A stretch of 64,000 nt of DNA from Atherix ibis (GCA_958298945.1 OY282606.1:27191740-27255739), one strand, 5' to 3'; counted from the stretch's first letter, positions 33,061 to 44,639 are shown. The notes: generated from the sequence alone by a model not told the origin. A program made the numbers and translations.

Positions 33061-34029
33061 CACTAAAAAAATCAGCAGAATATCAGAAAACCAATTTTGT
33101 TGAATTAAAAACCTCTTCAGTTTCTTATTAAATGTTATTTTGAAGTTATTTCATAGTTCAAAAATTCTTAAATAACTGTTATAAAATATAATCGACACTA
33201 TTATAAAATCAAAACCACCGACCGAATAGGTAACAGAAAAATATTTTCTATAAAAATGCACCTCCAATTTTTTCACTTACAATACTAACTGAAATATTGT
33301 AAATCTCTGAAAAGATATCAAAATCTTTTTCGATTTATAAAATGATTGATTTGAATTTACAGCTGTTGGCAATAGTCGATTTATTTTGTTGATAATTATC
33401 AAATTGTTAACATTTCAACCTTAAAAACGTGACCTGTAAATTTCTAAAGAGATTTAAAAAAAAAGAAAAATTATAACAAGTCACAAGAAAGAAAATAGAA
33501 TTCTGGAATTTCACACAAACTAGCCAATTAATGTGATCTAGTCTCTCTCGTTTAGAAGAGGAAAACTAAGGCGACAATTGAAAATCCCAATTTTTATTGC
33601 GTGCCAAAACATGACAAGGTGAACGCCTAACAAGGTAACAGTCAACAGTTTGCGTGTTAAATGTTGGCTTTCATGCGATTTTTCAATTTTCCTCAAAGTG
33701 ATTTCTTTTGAGAAATTTTTCTAATATTTTCTTAATACTCGTAATTAATAATAAATGATGCCCGATGTCAAACGGTTATGATATCAGCCATTTAGATTCA
33801 GGAAAATAATTACGAACAGTAACGAAATGGCACATTAAGAATTGGCGCCTTATTTTTTTTTTTAATATTTAATATTGGTTAACTAACCCATATACATGTA
33901 TTGGAAAAATTCTCAAAATGAAATGTTTCAAAGTAAATGTTCTTTATTGTTTTGTATTGTAAGGAAGGCACCACGGTCTTGAGGCCGTTTGGTGATAACA
34001 AGCACGCAAAAGGGAAAAGTGCGTTGACT
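33060..34029. other. No gene seen
   Basis: AT-rich to 33500, then mixed-composition DNA without recognisable coding motifs up to the MarC insertion. Confidence 0.4.
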
Positions 34030-35290
34030 TACGAGGGTCATTCAACAAGTACTTAGCCTCACCGCCCGATGGAACTGCTGTCACAAAAGAAATTTATCAT
34101 CGTGCAGTACATTCTTTTAGTAGCCTACTGTCGATTCCTTTCATTAGTTTTGTTTTAAGAGCCTTTGAAAGCGAGCGTGTCGATCGGTTGCACAAAAATG
34201 GAAAAAGAACAATATCGTTCGGTGATTAGATTCTTGTTTTTGGAAGGGAAAACGCGCAGCGAAATCAAAGATCGCTTGGATACTGTGTATGGCGACCGTC
34301 AAGAATTGGTTCAACGAGTTTGTCCGTGGCCGCACGTCGGTTTTTGATGAGCCACGCCCAGGTGCCCCGAAAACGGCTGCTACGGAGGAAAACGTTAAAA
34401 AAGTCCACGATCTCGTGTTGGCAGACCGTCGATTGAAGGTTCACGAGATAGCTGAGACTGTGGACATCGCAGTAGGAACGGTGCATCATATTCTACACGA
34501 AGAACTGGGCATGAGAAAGGTGTCGGCGCGATGGGTGTCGCGTTTGCTCATACCGGAAAACAAGCGCAACTGTGAGACCACATCGGCGACATGTTTGGCG
34601 CTGTTTCAGCGCAATCCAGCGGAGTTCTTGCGTCGTTTCGTGACCGTCGACGAAACAAGGATTCACTGGTACACACCAGAGACCACGGAACAGTCAAAAC
34701 AGTGGACTTCATCCGGCGAACGTGCTCCGAAGAAGGCGAAGACTGTTCGATCGGCCGGAAAGGTGATGGCCACCGTTTTTTGGGATTCACAAGGTGTGAT
34801 CCACATCGATTACCTCGAAAAGGGTAAAACAATCACGGGGCGCTACTATGCTGACTTATTGGGCCGATTTGACGTCGAATTGCAGAAAAAGCGGCCCCGC
34901 TTTGCGAAGAAAAAAGTGCTGTTCCACCACGACAACGCGCCGGCTCACACCTCCGCCGTCGCCATGGCCAAATTGGTCGAATTGCGCTACGAATTGCTGC
35001 CCCATCCACCGTACTCTCCAGATTTGGCCCCCAGTGACTACTTTTTGTTTCCAAACCTGAAAAAATCACTCGCCGGGAATAGATTTGGGTCGAATGAGGA
35101 GGTCATCGTCGCCACGGAGGCCTATTTTGCTTCCCTCGAGAAAATGTATTTTTTGGACGGGTTAAAAAAGTAAAAGCATCGCTGGGCTAAGTGTATCGAG
35201 CTTGAAGGAGATTATGCGAAAAAAGAAATTGCCACCTTTCCAAAATTTTCGTTTTTCTTTTGTAGGCTAAGTACTTGTTGAATGACCTAG
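34030..35290 (+). mobile_element. MarC mariner, best-preserved copy
   Basis: Left terminal repeat CGAGGGTCATTCAACAAGTA at 34032 after TA (34030-34031). The right repeat AGGCTAAGTACTTGTTGAAT ends near 35288, with its last bases altered so the right TA is not intact. About 1.26 kb, typical mariner length. GC content is higher than its surroundings, consistent with a younger insertion. Only one copy in the window. Confidence 0.9.
34198..35230 (+). pseudogene. MarC transposase, nearly intact
   Basis: D,D34D mariner transposase. Starts at ATG 34198 (MEKEQYRSVIRFLFLEGKTR), then a frameshift at about 34285-34292 between VYG and ATVKNWFNEFVRGRTSVFDE. The remaining 294 codons are open: VHDLVLADRRLKVHEIAETV (second helix-turn-helix), RFVTVDETRIHWYTPE (Asp 1), KVLFHHDNAPAHTS (Asp 2) and PPYSPDLAPSDYFLF (Asp 3, 34 residues after Asp 2). 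A TAA at 35171 cuts the last residues; the frame then continues with KHRWAKCIELEGDYAKK. So two lesions only. Of all elements here it is the nearest to a working gene, but the frameshift removes the N-terminal domain from the main frame. Motif style resembles cecropia-type mariners. Confidence 0.9.
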
Positions 35291-35780
35291 TGGAAGGATA
35301 CCAGAAGTTGAATTAGATTTTGTGGAGCAAATTATTGTTACTGACAATATAAAGGGGGAGACTGGGAAAAAGTATAAATGGTTTATGGGATTTCATGAGG
35401 GGTGGAATCGGGCTTGAAAAATAACTGTGAGTAAGGCGTTCACTGCAGGTAGATTATCAAAAAGGAAACTGGGGATTAAAGCGGTATGTTCAGTCCTAGT
35501 TCTGATTATTTTTTTGGGATATACGCTAAATTTAGAACTGGTAGTTTGGTATATTCGAAATAATTGTTTACACCTGATCAGCATATTGTTTATAATACCT
35601 GATATAAATTCGTGTACTGTAAAGCTGACTGGAAAAGGTCGACATCGTTTTATAAATGCAAAATTCAACAGCAATATGGATTACTCATTTTGTAGCTTTA
35701 AAAGGATAGTACTATAAATTAATGATAATTAAATAAATATATTATTTAAGATAATATTTGTTTAGATTATAATTTTGCCA
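35291..35780. other. No supported gene
   Basis: A plus-strand frame at 35427-35717 has a hydrophobic stretch (VCSVLVLIIFLGYTL) but no recognised family and no start or splice context I trust. Confidence 0.35.
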
Positions 35781-36535
35781 TTTTATATTATGAAATGTAC
35801 AAAATTTGCTGGCAGTTCTAGCATAGCCACAAATTCATAAAAACTTTTCTCCATCAATGAGGCTCATTTCTCTCTCTATGGATAACTCAATAAGTATTGA
35901 CGTACGTGAGATTTTATAAAGTCACAAAAACTATTAAAAAAGCCATTGTATTTATGAAAAAATGACTCTATGTGGTACATTTTGGGTCTAAAAGCGTCGT
36001 TGGCTCGTATTTCTTTGAAAATGAAGAAGGAAACACAGTTACTGCCAATTCTGAGCACACAGTTATTTAACCTGCACTAAAATATTATAATTTTTAGTAT
36101 ATGTGTTTTTTTTTAAATGGCGCTTCAAGCTGCAAAACGCAATAAATTTTAGCTATATTATGCGAAAAGTCAATTAACTTCCACTCTCGTGCGATTTCAT
36201 ACCGTCGGAATTTTTCGTATAAGATAGCGTATAATATCGTATTAACTAGAATAATTTTTAAACTTTTGAAGAATTGAAAAAAATAACATCTGTCAATTAT
36301 TAGTCCAATTACAACTGCAAATGTGCGAGCAAGTTATAAAAAATTATATAAAAATATCAAGTTCTGCAAGAAGTTCTCAGCCAGTCATCTAAAAAGTTTA
36401 ATATTTAATATCTAATGGCAAACTTTACTCAATATAATAAAATAAAAAAATTGTTTAAATCGGACTCTATAATATTTTATTTAATTGTACTTTCAAAATG
36501 GCAAATTGGATATGCCTTTTTCTTCATTTTATTAT
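35780..36535 (+). mobile_element. DD41D transposase relic L10 (most complete)
   Basis: Runs through all landmarks in plus orientation: AATGAGGCTCATTTCTCTCT (first-Asp region, 35858), then LKASLARISLKMKKE-type codons for the GVVGPYFFEN region near 35985-36050. Next are NGASSCKTQ for the second Asp (36117-36145), and N.LPLSCDFIPSEFF for the third (36173-36220; Glu replaces Asp). The C-terminus is QLQLQMCEQVIKNYIKI (36305-36355) and the end CAAAATGGCAAATTGGATAT (36496). Many stops. Confidence 0.75.
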
Positions 36536-36539
36536 AAAA

Positions 36540-36790
36540 ACTAGAAAAAAAACTGCTACTAATTAAAATTGCATGTTCTAAAATTTTTCTTGAATATCTA
36601 ACCAAAATTGAAATTTATTGTAGAAATTTGTCTGCCATAGCCACAAATTCATTAAAAAAAATTTATCCACCATTGAGGTTTATTTCTCGCTCTGCCGAGA
36701 CGTCAATAAGTAAAATTGACGTATATGAGGTCTTGAAAAGCTATAAAAACTGTTGTATCTGTGAAAAGTGATATATTTTTCACAGATAGC
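36540..36790 (+). mobile_element. DD41D relic L11, left part
   Basis: First-Asp region at 36672-36715 (ATTGAGGTTTATTTCTCGCT), head-to-tail behind L10. A 12-bp perfect inverted repeat (TATCTGTGAAAA, 36756-36767 with 36777-36788) lies three bases before the MarD insertion. Confidence 0.65.
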
Positions 36791-38060
36791 AGTTCGGCTG
36801 AAAAGTTTATAAGGTAACACAGTAAAAATATTATTTTTTGCAAAATTCATTTTTATTATTTAACATATTTGTCTTCGAGGGCGATACAGCGATTATAGCG
36901 ATCTGCCAACTTTTCGATACCATTTTTATAGTACTCTTTCGGTTTTGCCTCAAAATAAGCCTCAGTTTCGGCAATCACTTCATCATCGGTCTTAAATTTC
37001 TTGCCAGCGAGCATTCTCTTGAGGTCTGCAAACAGGAAAAAGTCGCTGGAGGCCAGATCTGGAGAATACGGTGGATGGGGAAGCAATTCGTAGCCCAATT
37101 CATTGAGTTTGACCATCGTTTTCATCGACTTGTGACACGGTGCAGTGTCTTGGTGAAACAACACTTTTTTCTTCTTCAAATGAGGCCGTTTCTTAGCGAT
37201 TTCTTTCTTCAAACGATCCAATAATGCTATATAATAGTCGCTGTTCATCATCTATCCCTTCTGGAGATAGTCAATGAATATTATACCATGCGCATCCCAA
37301 AATACAGACGCTATCACCTTGCCAGCCGACTGTTGCGTCTTTCCACGCTTTGGATTCGGTTCGTCGCTCGCTCTCCACTCTGCCGACTGCCGATTGGACT
37401 CTGGAGTGTGGTGACGGAGCCATGTTTCATCCATTGTCACATATCGACGCAAAAATTCGGGTTTATTTCGCTTGAACAGCTCCAAACACTGCTCAGAATC
37501 ATCAACACGTTGTTGTTTTTGGTCCACAGTGACCTCACGCGGCACCCACTTTGCACACAGCTTTCGCATGCCCAAATATTCATGCACGATATGTCCAACA
37601 CGCTCTTTCGATATCATCAGAGTCTCAGCTATCTCGCTCAACTTCACTTTACGGTCATTTAAAATTATGTTGTGCATTTTTTTGATGTTTTCTGCCGTAA
37701 CCACCTCTTTTGGGCGTCCACTGCGTTCTGCATCAACTGTGCTTGTACGACCAGTTCGAAATTGACGAAACCAATATTCCACAGTTGAAATAGTTGGAGC
37801 AGAGTCCGTCTAACGTTTGTCAAACCATGCTTTGGTTTCCACTGTATTTTTTTTCATCAAAAAGCAATGCTTTATCAATACACGAAATTCGTCTTAATCC
37901 ATTTTTTTTTCAATAACAAAAGTTACTTCACTCAAAATGCTATATCTCACGAACCAATCGACCGATTGCTGTCAAATTTTGACAGGAATTATTTGAAGGA
38001 TAAATGATTTTTGCCAGAGGCGCCATCTAGACGTCAACCTTATAGACTTTTCAGCCGAAC
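36791..38060 (-). mobile_element. MarD mariner
   Basis: Terminal repeats GTTCGGCTGAAAAGTTTATA (from 36792) and TATAGACTTTTCAGCCGAAC (to 38060). Contains a near-full-length minus-strand transposase with three stops. Inserted in DD41D relic L11. The TA duplication is not clean on either side, and an inverted copy of the subterminal sequence follows directly (38078-38100). Confidence 0.85.
36856..37902 (-). pseudogene. MarD transposase pseudogene
   Basis: Full-length (349 codons including stop) mariner transposase frame from ATG at 37902, interrupted by in-frame stops at codon 3 (MD stop DEF), near 37800 (DKR stop TDSAPT) and at 37252 (LQKG stop). Landmarks: KKNTVETKAWF, EYWFRQFRTGRTSTVDAERS, RPKEVVTAENIKKMHNIIL, RYVTMDETWLRHHTPE (Asp 1), KVLFHQDTAPCHKS (Asp 2) and PPYSPDLASSDFFLF (Asp 3), spacing 34. 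No frameshift seen, so only point mutations separate it from an open frame. Of the cecropia/Hsmar1-like type by motif. Confidence 0.9.
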
Positions 38061-38100
38061 AAGGTAGACGTCTAGATGGTTGACGTCTAGATGGCGCCTC
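38017..38100. repeat. Perfect inverted repeat at MarD right end
   Basis: GAGGCGCCATCTAGACGTCA plus ACC (38017-38039) is exactly complementary to 38078-38100. The spacer holds the terminal repeat and AAGGTAGACGTCTAGAT. The outer arm is an inverted duplicate of MarD subterminal DNA placed outside the element. Confidence 0.9.
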
Positions 38101-38700
38101 TTGCAAGGCATTTACTATTGTAAATGGCTTTTTTATTACATTTGCCATTGTAAATGGCTTTTTTATAGTAGTTGGGGGTACATCTATGTGGTACATTTAG
38201 GGTCTAAAGGCGTCGTTGGCTCGTATTTCTTTGAAAATGAAGAAGAAAAGACAGTTACTGTCAATTCTGAGCACTAACATATGCTCATATTTTTTTTAAC
38301 CTGCATTCAAATATTTTAATTTTGACTGTATGTGGTTTTTTCTAAAAATGGCGCTACAAGCTGCACAACACAATAAATTTTAGCTGTATTATGCGAAAAG
38401 TGAATTAACTTCTACTCTCGTCCGATTTGACACCGTTGGCCTATTTTTTATAAGACTGCGTATAATATCGTATTAACTAGGATAATTTTTAAACTTTAAA
38501 GAATTGAAAAAATAACATTTGTCAATTAATGATCAAATTACAATTGGAAATGTGTAAACAAGTTATAAAAAGTTATCTCCAAAAAAATCGAATTCCGGAA
38601 GGATTGGCAAGGAATATTTTATATTTAATAACTAATGGCAAACTTTAGTCAATATAATAAAATAAAATTATTATTTAAATCGGAAATATGAATTTACCTA
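38101..38700 (+). mobile_element. DD41D relic L11, right part
   Basis: Resumes after MarD: a 30-bp tandem duplication (TTTRCYATTGTAAATGGCTT, 38111-38168), then LGSKGVVGSYFFENEEEK and TVTVNSEH (38205-38277). The second Asp appears as NGATSCTTQ (38347-38374) and the third region as SDLTPLAYFL (38428-38458; Ala replaces Asp). The C-terminus is IKLQLEMCKQVIKSYL (38530-38580). The end is near 38690. Confidence 0.75.
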
Positions 38701-40091
38701 TTTCTATAAGAAAAATAAAAGATTTCATTTCAAAAACTAAATACACAGAAGAAAAATAACAATCTGTTAACTAATTAAAATTCCAGGTTCTAAAAGCTTT
38801 CTTGGCTATCCAAAATAAAAATTTTTTTTTTGTAAAAATCTCAACGAAAATAGATAAAATCAACAACACACCCTACATAACTGTTGATCGCATGTTTTAG
38901 TGACATTTACATAAATTAATCTAATTGTCTAGCTAATTAAATATTCTCTCAAAATGCAATCAAACGAAGTCTATTCCACCATAAGTATTAGTATTTTATA
39001 AAAACTATGTTTTTTGGTGTGAATTTAATACACTTTAATGTATACAATTACAAAAAAAAAAAAAAAACGTTAATATTTTTACCAAGTTTGTTCACATGTT
39101 TTTGTTTGTGCTGCCAGATCACTTTAGACCTCATCATCAGCATGTATCGAAGTCTCACTTACTATGACGGCATAGATGAAAAACTACACCACAGAATGAA
39201 AAAAAATCAGTAAAAAGAATGAGTTTCCATTAGATACTCTTTTTTTTTTGTTAATAATAGTATGTATTTCCAAGAGAAATAAAAACACCAACAACAAAAA
39301 AATTGAGGATGTCTAGTAACCCAATTGTATGAATAATGTTTGCATTTATTTGAAGAGAAGCAAAAGAACACGCTGGGCTATAACAATTCTGCGAAAGTTA
39401 TCGTCACAAGTTGTGAATTGAAGAAAATGCTGTAAATGCTATCAGCTGTCATGTAATCGAGAAGATAATCTTAATTGATCTTTGTGGGGATGACTCGCAT
39501 TTCCCCGAAAATGGCCGAAACTATCAAATTGGGAAATTATGAATCAAAAACTTTGAATCGCCTAACAACATTGGTTGGTTAGCTTTAATTGATTTCCTGG
39601 GAAAAGCCTAGTTATGACTTGGATGGACTATTGCCATTATTAGCTATTCTTGCACTTTCAATTACGTATCGGAGTGTTGTTTAGATGCGGAAATGATGAT
39701 TGAGATGCTCTTGTTCTTCCTCCTCATCTTTCACTTAAAGAATGTTCACTTAATTTTTAATGTTCTGTAAAAATTTATCGCGTCATTTTCATCTTTATTC
39801 TTGTAGTTTCGGTTATGTTTTTCAACTATGCCATGATACATTTAACTACTAGAGTAATTTGCTTAGCAGTTAATTCGGGGATTTTTTTTTTTTAGGTATC
39901 AGACCTTATCTATTTAGGTAATCGTTGTGAAAAAAAAGGTTTTTCTTCAATAAATTGGAAGTATTAAATTATAATTCTCATAAAAATAATAAATTCTCAT
40001 TGTGGGGTTAGTTTAATTAAAAAATATTACCTTTTTACTTAATCAAAAATTATTTACATTTTAACCAAATAAAATTTTTGTTTTGTCAATA
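38700..40091. other. No supported gene
   Basis: AT-rich with a mixed stretch at 39340-39700. No recognisable coding motif or repeat ends. Confidence 0.4.
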
Positions 40092-40822
40092 TATAAGGTC
40101 TGTTCAAAAAGTATCGCGAATTTTGAATTTCCACGGCTTACGTATATTCAATTTTGTGGCGTTATGTTGGTACTCATGTATCTCACTTATGCCGAAAACT
40201 TCGGCCATTTTGAATGTTCAGTTAATTTTTGAAAGCTGCTTTGCTTGCATGTGTTTTGGCTCATCTACGATTTTTGCCCATTCCAAAAAATGGATCAAAG
40301 AATCTGTATCAAATTTCGTGTGATCATGTGGTGTATCATGAGTTTTTACCACAGGGGTAGAATGGTCAATAAGGAATATCACCTGCAAATTATGCGCAAG
40401 TTGCATGAAGCAATCTGCCAGAAACGCCCGGATTTGTGGAAGAACCAAAATTGGCTTTTGCGCCATGATAACGCCCCTGTTCAGGCAACGTTGCTTGTGC
40501 AAAAATTTTTGGCCAAAAACAACAAACTAATAATGCTGCGCCACCGTATTCCTCAGATCTAGCCCCCTGTGATTTTTGCTTATTCCCGAAACTCAAGAGC
40601 CCCATGAAAGGACTACGATACGCTACGATTGAGAAGATAAAGACGGCATCGAAGGAGGAGCTGAACATGATAAGAAAAAATGATTTTTTGAAAAAATATT
40701 GGCACAAGAGTATAATATCTGGTGGGGATTACTTTAATGGGAACAAAATAGATATTCATGAATAAATAAATAATTTTTGAAAAACACACAAAATTCGCGA
40801 TACTTTTTGAACAGACCTCGTA
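40092..40822 (+). mobile_element. MarA copy 4, short
   Basis: Left repeat AAGGTCTGTTCAAAAAGTAT from about 40096 and right repeat AAAAGTATCGCG complement ending at 40820, TA flanks. The transposase start MDQRICIKFRV is fused by deletion to VVHHEFLPQG-type codons (about 40320), removing the first Asp. HHDNAPAH appears as RHDNAPVQ, and the third-Asp codons are shifted. Confidence 0.85.
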
Positions 40823-40828
40823 TTAGGT

Positions 40829-41521
40829 TATCCATTTTGCAGTTCGGAAAGTATAGTTTTTTTCTTTGATAATTTTTAAATAAATATATAATTTAAGAAT
40901 AAAATTTTTATATAATAATATTTGCCATATTTAATTAAAAATCATTTTGATTAAATTTGAATAAAAAAATTCTACAAAAGTTTTACATAAAATAAAATTT
41001 TCTTCAAGAATGAGGCTCATTTTCTTCAACCATTTATGAGGCTTTACAAATTTACAAGAGTTTATAAAGTAGCATTGTTTATATAAAAAACTGGATCGTA
41101 TTTTTTTAACAATTAATTCTGTACAATCGGTAACTTTATTAATCTTCTGATTGTGCAATCGGTAACTTTATTAATCTTAACTTAAAAATTCTAATCTGGG
41201 AGCATGTATTTTTTCTATAAAACGTCACCACAAGTCTCAAAACTCAAAAAATTTTAGCTTTATTGTGAAACAAATTATCAAGACATATAGATTCAAGTGC
41301 AATTTATAAAAAATAGATTTTTATTTAGTAAAGTTTGCATATTATCATATTTTTTATGCAGACAAATCCTGAAATTTAAAAGCATCGAAAAACTAACATT
41401 CGTCAAGTAAATGCAAAAGAACAGACCGAAATTGGCGAAATAAAAATTCCTTTAAAAGGATTGAGTTTCAAAATTGTCTGCATAAAAAATGTATTTATAC
41501 ATAATTTACAGAATTTAATTA
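40829..41521 (+). mobile_element. DD41D relic L12, split by Helitron
   Basis: Starts with a reversed end (TTATCCATTTTGCAGTTCGG), then a first-Asp remnant AATGAGGCTCATTTTCTTCA (41009). The second-Asp region reads NVTTSLKTQKILALL (41221-41265). The C-terminus is near 41410-41480. A 24-bp direct repeat (CAATCGGTAACTTTATTAAT) sits at 41124 and 41156. The 3' end continues at 42586 beyond the Helitron. Confidence 0.6.
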
Positions 41522-42584
41522 TCTATATATATAAAAATGAATGTCCGTTTTTGTGTGAGGCTTACAGACTCGAAAACTATGCATAAAATCATACTGAGCC
41601 ATTATACCAATTTGTTCATTGAGTCTTGAGAATAGTTTCTATATAGTTCAGACACCCCTCCGGTAGGTGGTGGTAGCTGTATATGCCAATTTTCAAACAC
41701 ATTAGCTGTATTCGATTGGGGAAAGTTTCCTTTTGTGCAGTAGTTGTAGCTGTTATCATCTACTGTACCTCGAACAAACGAGTAGATTGTCGCAGTAGTT
41801 GCGCATACTATTTAGGGTGGGGAAATTTTAGTTCCCGAACTGGAAATAGATGGCTTAGCGGGTTCGCTGGTTATGTTGAAGCGTCAAATTTTTATTTTTA
41901 TTGTTTATGTTTGCGTAAAATCAGTTTTTATTGTTTACGTGTGAAAAAACGCAGTATTGTTGTTGACTATTTTGAGGTTATATTTTACTGCTGTCAGTAA
42001 ATTGTTCATTTTATTGAGAATCTCCTGCGAACTACTGCACAGTTGCAAAATTGGTCCAATTGAATACAGCTAAAAACAGAATTGTAAGTATTAGTAGAAC
42101 TGTTTGTATTCCAATTTTTCAACAATAATGCATCATATTTTGCATTTCGATTTTTAGTGCACACTGTTTAGGAACACCAAAGTAATTTTGAGGTTAGTTA
42201 TCATTTCAAGAACGGCAATTGGTTAGCAAAAAATGATATGACATTTGAATTTAAGCGCTTACAGTTTCCCATTCGACTCGCTTTCGCAATGACCATCAAC
42301 AAAGCGCAAGGACAATCGTTACAAGTTTGTGGATTAAATCTAGAAAATTCTTGCTTCTCACATGGCCAACTATATGTAGCATGTTCAAGAGTTGGAAAAC
42401 CATCTGATTTGTTTGTTTATGCACCAAATGGAACAACGAAAAATATTGTATATCCAAAAGCTTTGGAGTAATAATTTGAATAAACAATTATTTTATATCT
42501 ACAATACTAATGGCATAAACTTAAAAAAACATGTTTTAATTTTAATTGAATAAGGCCGAGTAATGCCGGGCAACGGGTAGCTAG
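41522..42584 (+). mobile_element. Helitron, short non-autonomous copy
   Basis: Begins TCTATATATATAAAAATGAA immediately after an A (41521) and ends GGGCAACGGGTAGCTAG immediately before a T (42585): the TC...CTRR ends and A/T insertion site of Helitrons. No target duplication, as expected. A short GC-rich potential stem lies before the CTAG. Only 1.06 kb, so most of the Rep/helicase gene is missing. Interrupts a DD41D relic. Confidence 0.9.
42205..42471 (+). pseudogene. Helitron Rep/helicase, C-terminal end
   Basis: Last about 75 residues of a Pif1-like helicase as found at the C-terminus of Helitron transposases: FEFKRLQFPIRLAFAMTINK, AQGQSLQVCGLNLENSCFSH, GQLYVACSRVGKPSDLFVYA, ending NIVYPKALE and a stop at 42469-42471. 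The helicase motif around ACSRVG is intact and the frame is open. The rest of the protein, including HUH Rep and Walker motifs, is absent. Confidence 0.9.
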
Positions 42585-42585
42585 T

Positions 42586-43715
42586 TATTAATAAATTAAA
42601 AACTTAATCAAAATGTAAATTTCAAATAATTTTTAATAAATTTTTCATTCCAAAGTACAAATTGGATAATTCCTAAAGGTTAATTTTCTAAATTAAGTAT
42701 TACTCAAGTAACAATATTAATGATATTTTTTATTAAACTATTAAAAAAGAAGAGTCTTAGCAAAAATTCAATACTATAAAAGAAAAAAAAATTTAAATCA
42801 CTTTTATTTGAAAAAATTTTTAAAAAAAACCAAATTTTGTAAAGGAAACAAATTTAACTAAATTCATTTATCAAAATCTATCAAATATTAGAAAAATATT
42901 GTAGTATAAAATACTCTTAACGATTACTAAATATAATCCAATCAACAATTTGATTGCCGATTGAATTAATAAATTAAGACCCTAAGAAAAAAAATCTTAT
43001 ATTTGATATATACAATAAAATACCAAATCAGCAATATGATGACTATGTGGATATTAGGAAGGTGAAGAAATTTTGCGAATTCATTGGACTAGCGAAAATT
43101 ATTGCAAGTTGGATCCGCAATTGCGTAATATCATCGGACGATCGATCATATGTCATTGAAACGTTAACTTTTATCTAACGGTGCCATTTATGAATGGTCA
43201 TCGAACAACAAATCCGTAATGCTATCATTATCCAAGTATCGTTTTCAATTGACGTCTCTCAACAGTATAATTACGTATCAATTTATGAGGTAGTTTGATG
43301 AAGAAGAAAAAAACCTTTTTTCCACGAACAACGAAATCTGATTCCCATCGTGTAAAAACTGGCTTACAAAAATTTATCGACACACAAAATTTTACCTCTG
43401 CCAAAAACGAAATAACTCGAAAGGTATTAATCGAAGAAGATTTAATGATGGCTAACTACAAAAAATTATCATCGTCTATAATAGTTCAATAAATGCTATA
43501 TGAGCGAAGTGAAAAGATAACAAAAAAAACCAAAAACCAATAAGACCAAAATCTGGCATGGACCACAAAATGAGTCTAAATTAATTATGCCATTTTTTAG
43601 GTATGATTTTTTAAAAATATGCTAGCATCGAATTACCACAGAAGAGTTAAAATTAAAAATAATTAACGATTGCTAACTGATATTTTAGTTAACCGTATAC
43701 GTAGTTTTTAGATAT
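42586..43715. other. L12 3' end, then DNA without supported gene
   Basis: 42586-42680 holds the family end (TTCCAAAGTACAAATTGGAT). The rest is AT-rich; a 65-codon plus frame at 43295-43492 is lysine-rich with no recognised motif. Confidence 0.4.
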
Positions 43716-43840
43716 ATTATTATGATCATAAGCGGCAAATTTGATTTTCATTTAGTTATTCGATTGATTAAATTTATTTTCGATCAATCATTTTTTTAAT
43801 ATTTAATTACTTCCTTCCGTTAGTAAGGCTATCATCTGAC
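43716..43840. repeat. 125-bp direct repeat, copy 1
   Basis: ATTATTATGATCATAAGCGG to GGCTATCATCTGAC; nearly identical to 44421-44542 (one A/G change, a short indel near the end). Contains an inner inverted repeat CGATTGATTAAA...TTTTCGATCAATC. Confidence 0.9.
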
Positions 43841-44420
43841 ATCATTTCATAACCTATAATAATTTTATCAATTTTGAGTAATTAGTTGATTAGAATTGTT
43901 AAAAATGTGATCTAAACATATTATTAAAAAGAATTTATGTTCGCAAAAGTCATCTTTTAAATTAGTCAACACAAAAAAAACCAAAATGGCCGCACAGTCG
44001 ATTATCACCATGCCCGCCATTTTTATTTTTCGAACAGTTAGCATGACTCGTTTATCTACGTCAGCTATTTTATTTTTCGAACAATATCCATAATTTACTT
44101 TCGATTCTAGAAAGACAGGATCCCGGTGATATGTCTTATTATAGAAAAATTGCATCGGATGAACTGAACCAATCATAAAAGGACAGTGGCAGCAATATTT
44201 TATAAGAATAAGAAAAAAATTAAATATTTTTGCTTTTGTGCATTGTTTCAATAAAACTATTCTTGCTATTTTATTATTTTTTTACGCTTAAATTGTACAT
44301 AATAAAAAAAATATTTTCTATAATTTCAGTTTTATATTGACAATTTACTCCCTTACAAATATAAGTCATCGCCGACACTGGCTTAGACAAGATGATGTAT
44401 TGTTATGCATTGGTGTGCAT

Positions 44421-44542
44421 ATTATTATGATCATAAGCGGCAAATTTGATTTTCATTTAGTTATTCGATTGATTGAATTTATTTTCGATCAATCATTTTT
44501 TTAATATTTAATTACTTCCTTCCGTTAAGGCTATCATCTGAC
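44421..44542. repeat. 125-bp direct repeat, copy 2
   Basis: See 43716-43840. Copies are about 705 bp apart in the same orientation. The DNA between them has a smaller repeated phrase (TTTTATTTTTCGAACA at about 44025 and 44071). Confidence 0.9.
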
Positions 44543-44639
44543 TACTACAGTTAGTATGACTCGAAATTACAAATTGCGAAATTACCCTTCCTGTAAACAT
44601 TGGACGCGATAAAGCTAAAATATGTGATTTTGTATGGGT

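Noticed and set aside
36856..37902. SETMAR-like domesticated transposase
   Set aside because: Motifs are similar, but there is no SET exon, the frame contains three stops and the element keeps both terminal repeats.
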